From the NCBI GenBank assembly GCA_023436605.1, contig JAEZIQ010000170.1, positions 1 through 20,069 of the forward strand: 20,069 nucleotides of DNA, given 5' to 3'. The DNA is from Actinomycetes bacterium (GTDB taxonomy: Bacteria > Actinomycetota > Thermoleophilia > Solirubrobacterales > 70-9). The notes under the pieces are model-generated. The model did no database searches. It saw only the letters and a program-made list of their open reading frames with translations, and was not told the DNA's origin. Both the position numbers and the translations under genes were made by a program. The first letter of the stretch is position 1. Each line of letters opens with the position of its first letter. Below are positions 1 through 6,805 of this stretch, one piece after another.

Positions 1-1
1 C

Positions 2-835
2 AGCCAGATCTGCCTCGGCCTGGATCCCGATCCGGCCGGGCTCGGTGACTCGATCGCCGATTGGGCAGATGGATCGCCGGCCGAAGCCGCCGGTGCGGCC
101 GTTTCCGCCCATTGCCGCCGGATCATCGATCTGGCAGGACCATCCTGCATCGCGGTGAAGCCGCAGCTCGCCTGTTTCGAACGACTGGGCTGGCCGGGAT
201 GGAAAGCACTAGAAGAAGTCTGCGAGGCCGCTCGCGATGCCGGGCTGCTCGTGGTTGCCGACGGCAAACGTGGCGACGTTCCGGTCTCGGCGCGGGCCTA
301 CGGCCAGGCCATGGTCGGGTCCACCGACTCACCCTTCGGTGAGATCCAGGGTCTGGGCGCCGATGCGTTCACGGCGAACCCCCTGCTCGGCGTGGATGCC
401 CTCGAACCGATGATCGAAGCGGCCGAGAGGGCCGGGGCCGGTGTGTTCGCCCTGGTCCGGACCAGCAATCCCGGCGCCGCCGACGTCGAAGACCTTCCGG
501 CTCCGAACGGGCCGGTCCATGAACATCTGGCCCGAATCGTCGATCGTTTCGCCGACCGACTTGGCGGTGGCGAGAGCGGACTCTCCGGCATGGGCGCCGT
601 GGTTGGGGCCACGGCCCCCGAACACATCGCAAGGTTGAGGGAACTCATGCCGCGGGCCATGTTCCTCATTCCCGGGGTGGGTGCCCAGGGTGGTCGCGCC
701 GAGGATCTCGGCGCTGCCTTCGCACCTGGTCGCGCCGCCGCGATGATCGCCGCTTCCCGATCGATTGCCGGAGCCGACGATCCCGCAGCCGCGGCCGAGG
801 AACTGCGTCGGACGGTCTGGGAGGTCTCCGGATGA
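2..835 (+). CDS. pyrF: Orotidine 5'-phosphate decarboxylase, type 2 (5' end outside window)
   Basis: This enzyme decarboxylates OMP to UMP, the last step of de novo pyrimidine synthesis, in the cytoplasm. The frame is open from base 2 and already reads SQICLGLDPDP, the N-terminal hallmark of the type 2 (bacterial/mycobacterial-like) family, so only a few residues and the start codon are missing. The active-site signature ADGKRGDV (Asp/Lys/Asp charge network) is encoded near bases 259-282, and a phosphate-binding stretch LIPGVGAQGG near 664-693. The GTG at 155 lies inside the conserved N-terminal region and is not the start. About 277 residues are visible, close to the usual family length. An 85-base gap separates it from the LysM gene on the same strand; whether they share a transcript cannot be told. 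The family assignment is secure. Confidence 0.95.
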   Translation, partial: SQICLGLDPDPAGLGDSIADWADGSPAEAAGAAVSAHCRRIIDLAGPSCIAVKPQLACFERLGWPGWKALEEVCEAARDAGLLVVADGKRGDVPVSARAYGQAMVGSTDSPFGEIQGLGADAFTANPLLGVDALEPMIEAAERAGAGVFALVRTSNPGAADVEDLPAPNGPVHEHLARIVDRFADRLGGGESGLSGMGAVVGATAPEHIARLRELMPRAMFLIPGVGAQGGRAEDLGAAFAPGRAAAMIAASRSIAGADDPAAAAEELRRTVWEVSG

Positions 836-920
836 TCGCGCCCGGTTTGGCACTGTTCAGGCGGTCCAACCTGACCTAACGGTAACTTTCCGGCCGCAGT
901 CACCTGCAGCTGGCCCGACG

Positions 921-1241
921 ATGGAAGAAACGAAGAAGAACTCGCAGATTGCCCGGCTCCTCGCCGCGCTGGCCCTGATCGGCACAGTGCTGATCCTGTT
1001 CGCCGTCGTTTCCGGGGTCACCGGCGACGATGACGGTGCCAGCAAGAAGAAGGCCAACCCCGAAAAGCAGCAGGTCTCGGGCAAGCCGAAGACCAAGAAG
1101 AAGAAGTACGAGGTGGAGGAAGGCGACACGCTGACCACCATTGCGCGGAAGACCGGCATCTCGGTGGAGACGCTCGAAGAGCTGAACCCCGATCTTGATC
1201 CGCAGGCCCTCCAGCTGGGCCAGGAAATCAAGTTGCGTTGA
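921..1241 (+). CDS. Membrane-anchored LysM-domain protein
   Basis: A 106-residue protein predicted to bind peptidoglycan at the cell surface. Residues 11-31 form one hydrophobic segment after a short charged N-terminus; residues 41-62 are a lysine-rich linker; residues 62-106 are one LysM repeat (YEVEEGDTLTTIARKTGIS, then LEELNPDLDPQALQLGQEIKLR), the N-acetylglucosamine-binding fold. The ATG at 921 is chosen because it places the membrane segment at the N-terminus; longer in-frame starts reach back into pyrF and add a stretch with no family character. No good Shine-Dalgarno is seen. Its stop overlaps the TTG of the carboxypeptidase gene (TTGA), so translation is probably coupled and the two may act together on the wall. 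It has no catalytic domain and could be a targeting or scaffold protein. Confidence 0.85.
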   Translation: MEETKKNSQIARLLAALALIGTVLILFAVVSGVTGDDDGASKKKANPEKQQVSGKPKTKKKKYEVEEGDTLTTIARKTGISVETLEELNPDLDPQALQLGQEIKLR

Positions 1242-2482
1242 CCCGAAGAGCCTGGTCGGCAATTGCCCTGCTCGTCCTTCTTCTCTGGGGGGCGGGGCCC
1301 GGAACCTCCCACGCGGCAACAGCCCCCGACAAGGGGCCGAAGCTGAACGCGAAGGCGTGGATCGTGATCGACGCCCGCAGCGGCGAGCCGCTCGCCGGCC
1401 ACGCGGTGAATCGTCATCTTCCGATGGCCTCGACCACAAAAATGATGACCGCCTACCTCGCGGTCAGGAACCTGCCCTTCAGGGAAAAGGTCAGGGCTGT
1501 CGATTACCAGGCGGATCCGGCCGAGTCATTGATGGGGTTGGAACCAGGCCAGGAGGTCTCGGTTCGGGACCTCGTCTACGGCCTGATGATGGTGAGCGGA
1601 AACGACGCAGCGGTCACGCTCGCCAAAGCGGTCTCCGGCAGCCAGCGGGCGTTCGTCGATTTGATGAACGAAACCGCCAGGCAGCTCGGTTTGAAGGACA
1701 CCAGCTACCAGAATCCGGTCGGCCTCGACGGACCGAGGCATTACACCTCGGCAGCGGACCTGGCCAAGCTGGGCCAGGTGGTGATGTCGATGCCGCGCCT
1801 GCGCAGGATCGCAGGCGCCAGGGTGGCGAAGCTGACCAGTTACCGGCCGCCGCTCACCATCGAGACCACCGACAGCTTTCTGAGGGAAAACGCCTGGGCA
1901 CAGGGCATCAAGACGGGCCACACTCTGAGTTCCGGTTACACGCTCGCCTCCGACGGCCGCCGCAAGGCGACCGAGCTGATCGGAGCTGTCATCGGTGCTC
2001 CGACGGAGGCGGCCCGCAACGGGGAGACGGTACGTCTGCTCGACTGGGGGTTCGCCCAGTACGAAAAGAAAGTGCCGATCAGGGTTGAACGTCCGGTCGC
2101 CACGATTCCCGTCCGCTACGAGGAAGAGGATCTGCCGGTCAACTCGAAGCGCCGGGTCCGGATCGGGATCCGCGACGGGGAACAGCTCACTGTCTCGACC
2201 GACCTGCCCTCGGAAGTCGAAGGTCCGATCACGACCGGGGAGAAGCTGGGCACCGCAACGGTCCGGCTCAACGGGGAGCCGTTCGCGACCGTTCCCCTGT
2301 TTGCGGGTGCGAGCGTCGAAAAACCCGGCCTGATCGACAAGCTGCTTGGCAACCCGCTCTGGATCGCGGCGCTGCTCGTACTCGCTCTGTTCGCAATACT
2401 TGTTCTGTTTACGCTGGTGCGCAGGCGCCGGGAGAGGAACGCGAGGATGAAGCTCCAGAGAGTGTTCAGGACGAGACGATGA
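1238..2482 (+). CDS. D-alanyl-D-alanine carboxypeptidase (PBP5/6-like, peptidase S11)
   Basis: A serine DD-carboxypeptidase that removes the terminal D-Ala of peptidoglycan stem peptides outside the membrane, limiting cross-linking. All three penicillin-binding motifs are present in order: STTK at residues 65-68 (nucleophile Ser65), SGN at 120-122 and KTG at 225-227. Residues 6-26 are a signal peptide (LLVLLLW core, AxA-like site near TSHAA). A C-terminal helix of about 22 hydrophobic residues (around 373-395) is followed by an Arg/Lys-rich tail (RRRRERNARMK), so the enzyme is membrane-anchored by a true transmembrane segment rather than the amphipathic helix of E. coli PBP5. The TTG start at 1238 overlaps the LysM stop by 4 bases and puts the signal peptide at the very N-terminus. 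At 414 residues it has a normal length. Its stop overlaps the kinase ATG (ATGA). Confidence 0.95.
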   Translation: MTRRAWSAIALLVLLLWGAGPGTSHAATAPDKGPKLNAKAWIVIDARSGEPLAGHAVNRHLPMASTTKMMTAYLAVRNLPFREKVRAVDYQADPAESLMGLEPGQEVSVRDLVYGLMMVSGNDAAVTLAKAVSGSQRAFVDLMNETARQLGLKDTSYQNPVGLDGPRHYTSAADLAKLGQVVMSMPRLRRIAGARVAKLTSYRPPLTIETTDSFLRENAWAQGIKTGHTLSSGYTLASDGRRKATELIGAVIGAPTEAARNGETVRLLDWGFAQYEKKVPIRVERPVATIPVRYEEEDLPVNSKRRVRIGIRDGEQLTVSTDLPSEVEGPITTGEKLGTATVRLNGEPFATVPLFAGASVEKPGLIDKLLGNPLWIAALLVLALFAILVLFTLVRRRRERNARMKLQRVFRTRR

Positions 2483-3435
2483 TCATCTCGGTGACCATGA
2501 ATGCGGCGATCGACCGCACGCTTGCGGTTCCCAATTTCCGGCTCGGACATCGCCACCGCTCGGTTGAAGCCCGCACCGTCCCCGGCGGCAAGGGAATCAA
2601 TGTGGCGCGCGCACTCGGCCTGCTGGGACGGCCCGTGATCGCTACCGGCCTGGTCGGGGGCGGCAACGGCGACCGGGTGCTGAAGCAGTTGGGTGAAGAG
2701 GGGCTACTCACCGATTTCATCCGTATCGCGGAGGAAACGCGCTTCAACCTCGCCCTGGTCGACCCGACCAACGGCGAACAGACCGAAGTCAACGAACGCG
2801 GCCCCCGGGTCAGCCCGGAGGAACTCGACACCTTCATCGAGCGCCTCAATTATCTGGCTGGCGGCGCCAAACTCTGCGTCCTGGCCGGAAGCCTTCCTCC
2901 GGGGATCGACATGGAGTTCTATGCCCGCCTGGTCGAGGCATTGAAGCGTGCCGGTCTGCCGGTGCTGCTCGACTCCGAGGGAGAAGCGATGTCGGCCGGC
3001 ATGCGGGCCGGACCGGACATGATCACCCCGAACAAGCTGGAAGCCGAAGAGCTGGTCGGGCACGAGTTCGAGTCACGGGAGGAAATGTTCGGCGTACTCT
3101 CCGAACTGGTCGAGATGGGCCCCGCCGAAGCGGCGATCACGCTCCCTGAGGGTTGCGTCGCGATCGTCGGCGAAGGTTCGGAGCAGCGCATCCTCGAAGC
3201 CGTCATCGAGCCGCTCGAACCAATTTCCACCGTTGGCTCCGGCGACGCCTTCGTAGCCGGCTACATCGCCGCCCGCTACGACGGGGGCAGCCCGGAAGAG
3301 TCACTGGCCTACGGCGTCGCCTGCGGGGCCGAGTCGACTCAGCACCTCGGGGCCGGCCGGATCGATCGCGGCCGGGCCGAAAGCCTGCTCGGCAGCGTCG
3401 AAGTACGGCAGCTTCAGCTACCGGCCGAAGTCTGA
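2479..3435 (+). CDS. PfkB-family hexose kinase (1-phosphofructokinase/tagatose-6-phosphate kinase type)
   Basis: A 318-residue ribokinase-fold sugar kinase that transfers ATP phosphate to a phosphorylated hexose; fructose-1-phosphate is the commonest substrate of this subfamily. The start MIISVTMNAAIDRT matches the usual MIxTVTxNPAIDxT opening, which fixes the ATG at 2479. Signature 1 is PGGKGINVARAL (residues 36-47); signature 2 with the catalytic Asp and anion hole is GSGDAFVAGY (about 254-263); the mid-region NERGPRVSPEE resembles the NExGP segment of 1-phosphofructokinases. The ATGA overlap with the carboxypeptidase implies one operon. No PTS gene accompanies it here, so a fructose-PTS role is not supported and the exact substrate is open. 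A link to wall precursor supply is only a guess from context. Confidence 0.88.
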   Translation: MIISVTMNAAIDRTLAVPNFRLGHRHRSVEARTVPGGKGINVARALGLLGRPVIATGLVGGGNGDRVLKQLGEEGLLTDFIRIAEETRFNLALVDPTNGEQTEVNERGPRVSPEELDTFIERLNYLAGGAKLCVLAGSLPPGIDMEFYARLVEALKRAGLPVLLDSEGEAMSAGMRAGPDMITPNKLEAEELVGHEFESREEMFGVLSELVEMGPAEAAITLPEGCVAIVGEGSEQRILEAVIEPLEPISTVGSGDAFVAGYIAARYDGGSPEESLAYGVACGAESTQHLGAGRIDRGRAESLLGSVEVRQLQLPAEV

Positions 3436-3453
3436 ACCCGGCCCACGAAACCC

Positions 3454-3484
3454 ACGGTTTCCCACAGTATTTGTGGCAAACCGT
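3454..3484. terminator. 31-bp dyad downstream of the kinase gene
   Basis: ACGGTTT (3454-3460) pairs with AAACCGT (3478-3484), and CCACA (3462-3466) with TGTGG (3472-3476), leaving a single C-C mismatch and a GTATT loop. It begins 18 bases after the kinase stop, where a terminator is expected, but no T-run follows. It could equally be an operator, since the symmetry is good at the DNA level. Confidence 0.4.
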
Positions 3485-3674
3485 TGGTCTTGATCGCAAC
3501 TGAAGGCTGTCGGACCGGGGGACAAGGGTCCTCGCTTGTTTTCTGGACCACGGTCGATCAGACGGCCGGGCTCCCGCACTTAGATTGAACCCTGCGATAC
3601 GGGGTTTCTCCTCCCCGGTCATGTGGCAGTAAAAGGTGGGTTCAGGACCGGAAGTCAGGACTCACTCCCTCCCT

Positions 3675-3710
3675 GCGAAGCCTCCGCTCCTTCCCGAGCG
3701 GGGGCTTCGC
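3675..3710 (+). terminator. 15-bp perfect hairpin, terminator-like
   Basis: GCGAAGCC (3675-3682) pairs with GGCTTCGC (3703-3710) and TCCGCTC (3683-3689) with GAGCGGG (3696-3702), one T-G pair included, around a CTTCCC loop. This is the strongest hairpin in the window's intergenic DNA. It is followed by TCGTTGC, not a T-run, as is common for actinobacterial terminators. It lies 240 bases past the kinase stop, too far to be that gene's obvious terminator, so it may end a small RNA. Confidence 0.5.
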
Positions 3711-3741
3711 TCGTTGCAGAACATGGTCTGGCAATGGGGTG

Positions 3742-3805
3742 GGGGAAACGCCGAGGAGTGCATAGGCGTAGTCTCTGGGGAAACGTCCGCAGGGGCGCGT
3801 AGTCT
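3742..3805 (+). repeat. Two-part direct repeat upstream of guaB3
   Basis: GGGGAAACG occurs at 3742-3750 and 3777-3785; GCGTAGTCT occurs at 3766-3774 and 3797-3805. The order box A then box B is the same twice, with 15 and 11 bases between them. The repeats lie directly upstream of the guaB3 start and are candidates for promoter or regulator-binding sites. Confidence 0.6.
3777..3805 (+). promoter_or_regulatory. Possible guaB3-guaA promoter
   Basis: TAGTCT (3800-3805) resembles a -10 box and GGGGAA (3777-3782) sits 17 bases upstream in the -35 position, though it does not match TTGACA. Transcription would start near 3812, giving a leader of about 30 bases that contains GGAGG (3830-3834), six bases before the TTG start. 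The similar upstream copy may be a second promoter. Confidence 0.35.
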
Positions 3806-3840
3806 GCCCCTCTTCACCCTTGGAGCCCTGGAGGACCTAA

Positions 3841-5046
3841 TTGGAAATTGAGATCGGCCGTGGCAAGAAAGGCCGACGCGCTTACGGATTCGACGATGTA
3901 GCCATCGTTCCTTCACGACGGACCCGAGACCCTGATGACATTGACATCAGCTGGACGCTCGGCCCGTATCGGTTCGACCTGCCCCTGGTCGCTTCCGCGA
4001 TGGATGGAGTCGTCAGCCCGGAAACCGCGGTTCTCGTCCACAAGCTGGGTGGGCTCGGTGTGCTCAACCTCGAAGGCATCTGGACCCGTTTCGAGAACGC
4101 GGAAGAAAAGCTTGAAGAGATCGCCCGGGTCCCCAAGGACAAGGCGACCGCCCTCATGCAGGAGATCTACGAGACTCCGGTCAAGAAGGAACTGATTGCC
4201 CAGCGCGTGGCCGAGATCAAGGCCGAAGGCGCCGTGGTCTGCGGTTCTTTCACGCCCCAGTCGGTCCAGGAGAACTACGAGGTGGCGATCGAAGCCGGAC
4301 TCGACATCCTCGTCGTTCAGGGCACCGTGATCTCCGCCGAGCATGTCTCGACCACGGTCGAACCGCTCAACCTGAAGGAGTTCATCGCCGAGGTCCCCGT
4401 CCCGACCGTGGTCGGCGGCTGCGCTTCCTACTCGACGGGCCTCCACCTGATGCGGACCGGTGCGGTCGGCGTGCTCGTGGGTGTCGGTCCGGGCGCCGCC
4501 TGCACCACCCGCGGAGTCCTCGGCATCGGTGTGCCGCAGGCCACCGCGATCGCCGACGTGGCGGCCGCCCGCTCGCAGCACATGCTCGAGACCGGCGAGT
4601 ACGTCAACGTGATCGGTGACGGCGGCATGCGCACCGGCGGCGACATCTCCAAGGCAATCGCCTGTGGCGCCGACGCCGTGATGATCGGCTCGCCTCTGGC
4701 CCGGGCCAAGGAAGCTCCCGGCCGCGGCTACCACTGGGGCATGGCGACCTTCCACTCGTCGCTGCCGCGCGGAACCCGCGTCACCACCGTCCAGGACGGA
4801 ACCATGGAGGAGATCCTCCTCGGACCGGCCCACGAGAACGACGGCACCTTCAACCTGATGGGTGCCCTTCGTACCTCGATGGCGACTACCGGTTACGAGG
4901 ACATCCGCTCCTTCCAGCGGGCCGAGATGATGATCGCGCCGGCGCTGATGACCGAAGGCAAGAAGCTCCAGACCGAGCAGGCCGTAGGCATGGGCTCGAA
5001 CGGGCGTGCCGCAGTTTCGGCCGGAGTGGGAGTCGCTGACGACTGA
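3841..5046 (+). CDS. guaB3: GuaB3-family IMP dehydrogenase/GMP reductase-like enzyme
   Basis: A 401-residue TIM-barrel enzyme of the IMPDH/GMPR superfamily without CBS domains. The catalytic loop GVGPGAACTTRGVLGIG carries the expected Cys at residue 221, and the phosphate-binding motif DGGMRTGGD follows with SKAIACGADAVMIGSPLA. The opening (EIEIGRGKKGRRAYGFDDVAIVPSRRTR) matches the GuaB3 subfamily of actinobacteria and cyanobacteria rather than canonical GuaB. The mycobacterial GuaB3 I recall lacks the Cys, whereas this protein and the cyanobacterial ones keep it. A cyanobacterial GuaB3 has been reported to act as a GMP reductase, so the direction (IMP to XMP, or GMP to IMP) is open; the neighbour guaA, 12 bases downstream, only shows it belongs to guanine nucleotide metabolism. 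The TTG start has a clear GGAGG six bases upstream. Confidence 0.88.
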   Translation: MEIEIGRGKKGRRAYGFDDVAIVPSRRTRDPDDIDISWTLGPYRFDLPLVASAMDGVVSPETAVLVHKLGGLGVLNLEGIWTRFENAEEKLEEIARVPKDKATALMQEIYETPVKKELIAQRVAEIKAEGAVVCGSFTPQSVQENYEVAIEAGLDILVVQGTVISAEHVSTTVEPLNLKEFIAEVPVPTVVGGCASYSTGLHLMRTGAVGVLVGVGPGAACTTRGVLGIGVPQATAIADVAAARSQHMLETGEYVNVIGDGGMRTGGDISKAIACGADAVMIGSPLARAKEAPGRGYHWGMATFHSSLPRGTRVTTVQDGTMEEILLGPAHENDGTFNLMGALRTSMATTGYEDIRSFQRAEMMIAPALMTEGKKLQTEQAVGMGSNGRAAVSAGVGVADD

Positions 5047-5058
5047 GTCAGCCCTCTG

Positions 5059-6606
5059 ATGACTGCCGCTACAACGGAGGAAGTACTGGTCCTCGACTTC
5101 GGGGGCCAGTACTCCCAGCTCATCGCTCGCCGCATCCGTGAATGCGGCGTTTTTGCCGAACTGCTGCCGGCCTCGACCTCAATCGAGGACATCGAGGCGC
5201 GGAACCCGAAAGCCCTTGTGCTCTCGGGCGGTCCCGCCTCGGTATATGACCCGGGCGCCCCGGATTTCCCGGAGCGGTTGACCCAGCTCGGCATTCCGGT
5301 GCTGGGCATCTGTTACGGCATGCAGGCGATGGCTCACGCCCTCGGCGGCAAGGTCGAAGGAGCCGCCTCCGGAGAGTTCGGCCGGACCGAGCTGACGGTC
5401 AGGGGCGACGGAGGCATCCTGCTCGGCGGCCTTCCCGCCGAGCAGACCTGCTGGATGAGCCACCGCGATTCGGTCTTCGAGGCACCGGAAGGCTTTACTC
5501 CGATCGCCTCGACCCCGGGGTCGCCGGTCGCCGCGCTCGAATCGGCGGAGAAGAAGCTCTACGGCATCCAGTTCCACCCCGAGGTCGTCCACACCCCCTA
5601 CGGCACCGAAGTCCTGAAGCGCTTCCTGCGCGAGGTCGCCGGCTGCGAGGAACAGTGGAGCGCAGCCTCGGTCGTGACCGAGCAGGTCGCCGCGATTCGC
5701 GAACAGATCGGTGAAGGCAAGGCGATCTGCGGGCTTTCCGGCGGCGTCGATTCGTCGGTTGCGGCAAAGCTCGTCCATGAGGCGATCGGAGACCGCCTCA
5801 CCTGCGTCTTCGTAGATCACGGCCTGATGCGAATGAACGAGGCCGAGCAGGTAGTTGAGGACTTCCAGCATTTCGGCATCCCGCTGGTTCACGTTGACGC
5901 CGAGGAACGCTTCCTGTCGAAGCTGGCCGGGGTCACCGATCCGGAGACCAAGCGCAAGATCATCGGCGAGGAATTCATCCGGGTCTTCGAGGAGGAGGCC
6001 GCCAAGATCGAAGGCGCCGACTTCCTGGTCCAGGGCACGCTCTACTCGGACGTGATCGAGTCCGGTGGATCCGACCACGCCGCGACGATCAAGTCGCACC
6101 ACAACGTTGGCGGGCTCCCGGAGGACCTTCAGTTCGAACTGGTCGAGCCGCTTCGAATGCTCTTCAAGGACGAGGTCCGCGCGGTCGGCACCGAGCTCGA
6201 ACTGCCTGACCGCATGGTCTGGCGCCAGCCCTTCCCGGGTCCCGGCCTCGGCATCCGCATCGTCGGCGGCGAGGTCAACAAGGAGCGCCTCGACATCCTT
6301 CGCCAGGCCGACCACATCCTTCATGAGGAAGTCGGCGGAGCGAATATGTACCGCGACCTCTGGCAGTTCTTCTGCGTGCTGCCGGTGATCCGTTCGGTCG
6401 GCGTCCAGGGCGACGGCCGCACCTACGCGTACCCCGTGATCATCCGCGCCGTCACCTCCAAGGACGCGATGACTGCCGACTGGGCCCGAATCCCCTACGA
6501 CGTCCTCGAGAAGGTCTCAAACCGCATCATCAACGAGGTCTCCGGCGTGAACCGGGTCGCTTACGACATCACCAGCAAGCCACCCGGCACCATCGAGTGG
6601 GAGTGA
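5059..6606 (+). CDS. guaA: GMP synthase (glutamine-hydrolysing)
   Basis: It converts XMP, ATP and glutamine to GMP. The class I glutamine amidotransferase domain (residues about 8-195) has the nucleophile Cys85 in GICYGMQ and the His173/Glu175 pair in QFHPE. The ATP-pyrophosphatase domain has the P-loop SGGVDSS at 227-233. The C-terminal dimerisation domain contains WRQPFPGPGLGIRIVG and ends with the family's characteristic KPPGTIEWE. At 515 residues it is full length with no broken motif. It follows guaB3 by 12 bases in the same direction, so they are probably co-transcribed. The start MTAATTEEVLVLDFGGQYSQLI puts the amidotransferase fold at the N-terminus as usual; the Shine-Dalgarno is weak, consistent with translation after guaB3. 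A hairpin of the local repeat family starts 17 bases after the stop and may end the transcript. Confidence 0.98.
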   Translation: MTAATTEEVLVLDFGGQYSQLIARRIRECGVFAELLPASTSIEDIEARNPKALVLSGGPASVYDPGAPDFPERLTQLGIPVLGICYGMQAMAHALGGKVEGAASGEFGRTELTVRGDGGILLGGLPAEQTCWMSHRDSVFEAPEGFTPIASTPGSPVAALESAEKKLYGIQFHPEVVHTPYGTEVLKRFLREVAGCEEQWSAASVVTEQVAAIREQIGEGKAICGLSGGVDSSVAAKLVHEAIGDRLTCVFVDHGLMRMNEAEQVVEDFQHFGIPLVHVDAEERFLSKLAGVTDPETKRKIIGEEFIRVFEEEAAKIEGADFLVQGTLYSDVIESGGSDHAATIKSHHNVGGLPEDLQFELVEPLRMLFKDEVRAVGTELELPDRMVWRQPFPGPGLGIRIVGGEVNKERLDILRQADHILHEEVGGANMYRDLWQFFCVLPVIRSVGVQGDGRTYAYPVIIRAVTSKDAMTADWARIPYDVLEKVSNRIINEVSGVNRVAYDITSKPPGTIEWE

Positions 6607-6616
6607 GGGCTTAATA

Positions 6617-6672
6617 GCAGTCGCGCCGGACTTCGCCGGCGCTCCCATTCAAAGCCGGCGCTCCCATTCAAA
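6617..6672 (-). repeat. Hairpin repeat copy 1 (tandem 19-mer plus stem-loop)
   Basis: Read on the minus strand, the 19-mer TTTGAATGGGAGCGCCGGC occurs twice in perfect tandem (6672-6654 and 6653-6635), followed by GAAGTCCGGCGCGACTGC (6634-6617). GCGCCGG (6642-6636) pairs with CCGGCGC (6629-6623) around CGAAGT. The same 56-base architecture recurs at 12244-12299. The hairpin stands 17 bases after the guaA stop and could double as its terminator; no T-run follows. Confidence 0.8.
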
Positions 6673-6713
6673 CTAACGAATGGTTGGGAGGGGCTCTATC
6701 CGAACCAGTCGAA

Positions 6714-6740
6714 TTTGAATCAAACGGAGCCGGACCAACT
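6714..6740 (+). repeat. Probable degenerate copy of the hairpin repeat
   Basis: TTTGAATCAAACGGAGCCGG followed by ACCAACT resembles the start and end of the neighbouring repeats (TTGAA, CGGAG, GCCGG, then ACT) but lacks the central hairpin. Taken with the copies on both sides, it suggests a decayed or internally deleted unit. Confidence 0.4.
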
Positions 6741-6762
6741 ATTCGCAGGTTCAGTGGTCCGG
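6730..6762. terminator. 8-bp dyad between guaA and zur
   Basis: CCGGACCA (6730-6737) and TGGTCCGG (6755-6762) form a perfect 8-bp stem with a 17-base loop. It lies 43 bases beyond the zur stop in the direction of zur transcription and could end the zinc operon. It overlaps repeat copies, so it may simply be part of the repeat cluster. Confidence 0.35.
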
Positions 6763-6799
6763 CGGGTTGAACTTGGAGGCGGGGCGAAGCTCGCCGACT
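6748..6799 (+). repeat. Hairpin repeat copy 2, diverged
   Basis: GGTTCAGTGGTCCGGC (6748-6763) corresponds to the first unit, and GGTTGAACTTGGAG (from 6765) to the second. The stem is GGCGGG (6778-6783) with CTCGCC (6790-6795) around GCGAAG, followed by GACT. The stem sequence differs from the other copies but pairs fully (one G-T). It is oriented opposite to copy 1, so the two form a divergent pair 75 bases apart. Confidence 0.6.
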
Positions 6800-6805
6800 A
6801 CTTAT

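Larger units (their letters stand above)
3436..3840. other. 405-base intergenic region with dyads and direct repeats
   Basis: No convincing protein gene is seen: short open frames here lack family resemblance and ribosome sites. The region holds a 31-bp interrupted dyad just after the kinase stop (3454-3484), a 15-bp hairpin (3675-3710), and two copies of a two-part direct repeat ending at 3774 and 3805, the second next to the guaB3 start. The stretch 3585-3674 is moderately structured, and together with the hairpin could be a small RNA of about 120 nt starting near a TAGATT box at 3582-3587; that is speculation. No known riboswitch class was recognised. Confidence 0.5.

Noticed and set aside
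3630..3670. SRP RNA domain IV look-alike (CAGG, GGAA tetraloop-like, AGGAC spacing)
   Set aside because: The bases that should close the GGAA loop do not pair, and the near-invariant AGCAG side of the internal loop is absent.
3913..4833. Antisense open frame opposite guaB3, and similar ones opposite guaA (5179-6324), rpsI (12765-13862) and glmM (13534-14637)
   Set aside because: All lie opposite genes with clear family motifs, lack ribosome sites and have compositions expected of reversed high-GC codons.
6635..6672. Perfect tandem 19-mer as a tiny CRISPR array
   Set aside because: The copies abut with no spacer and no cas genes are near; it is explained as the duplicated unit of the hairpin repeat family.
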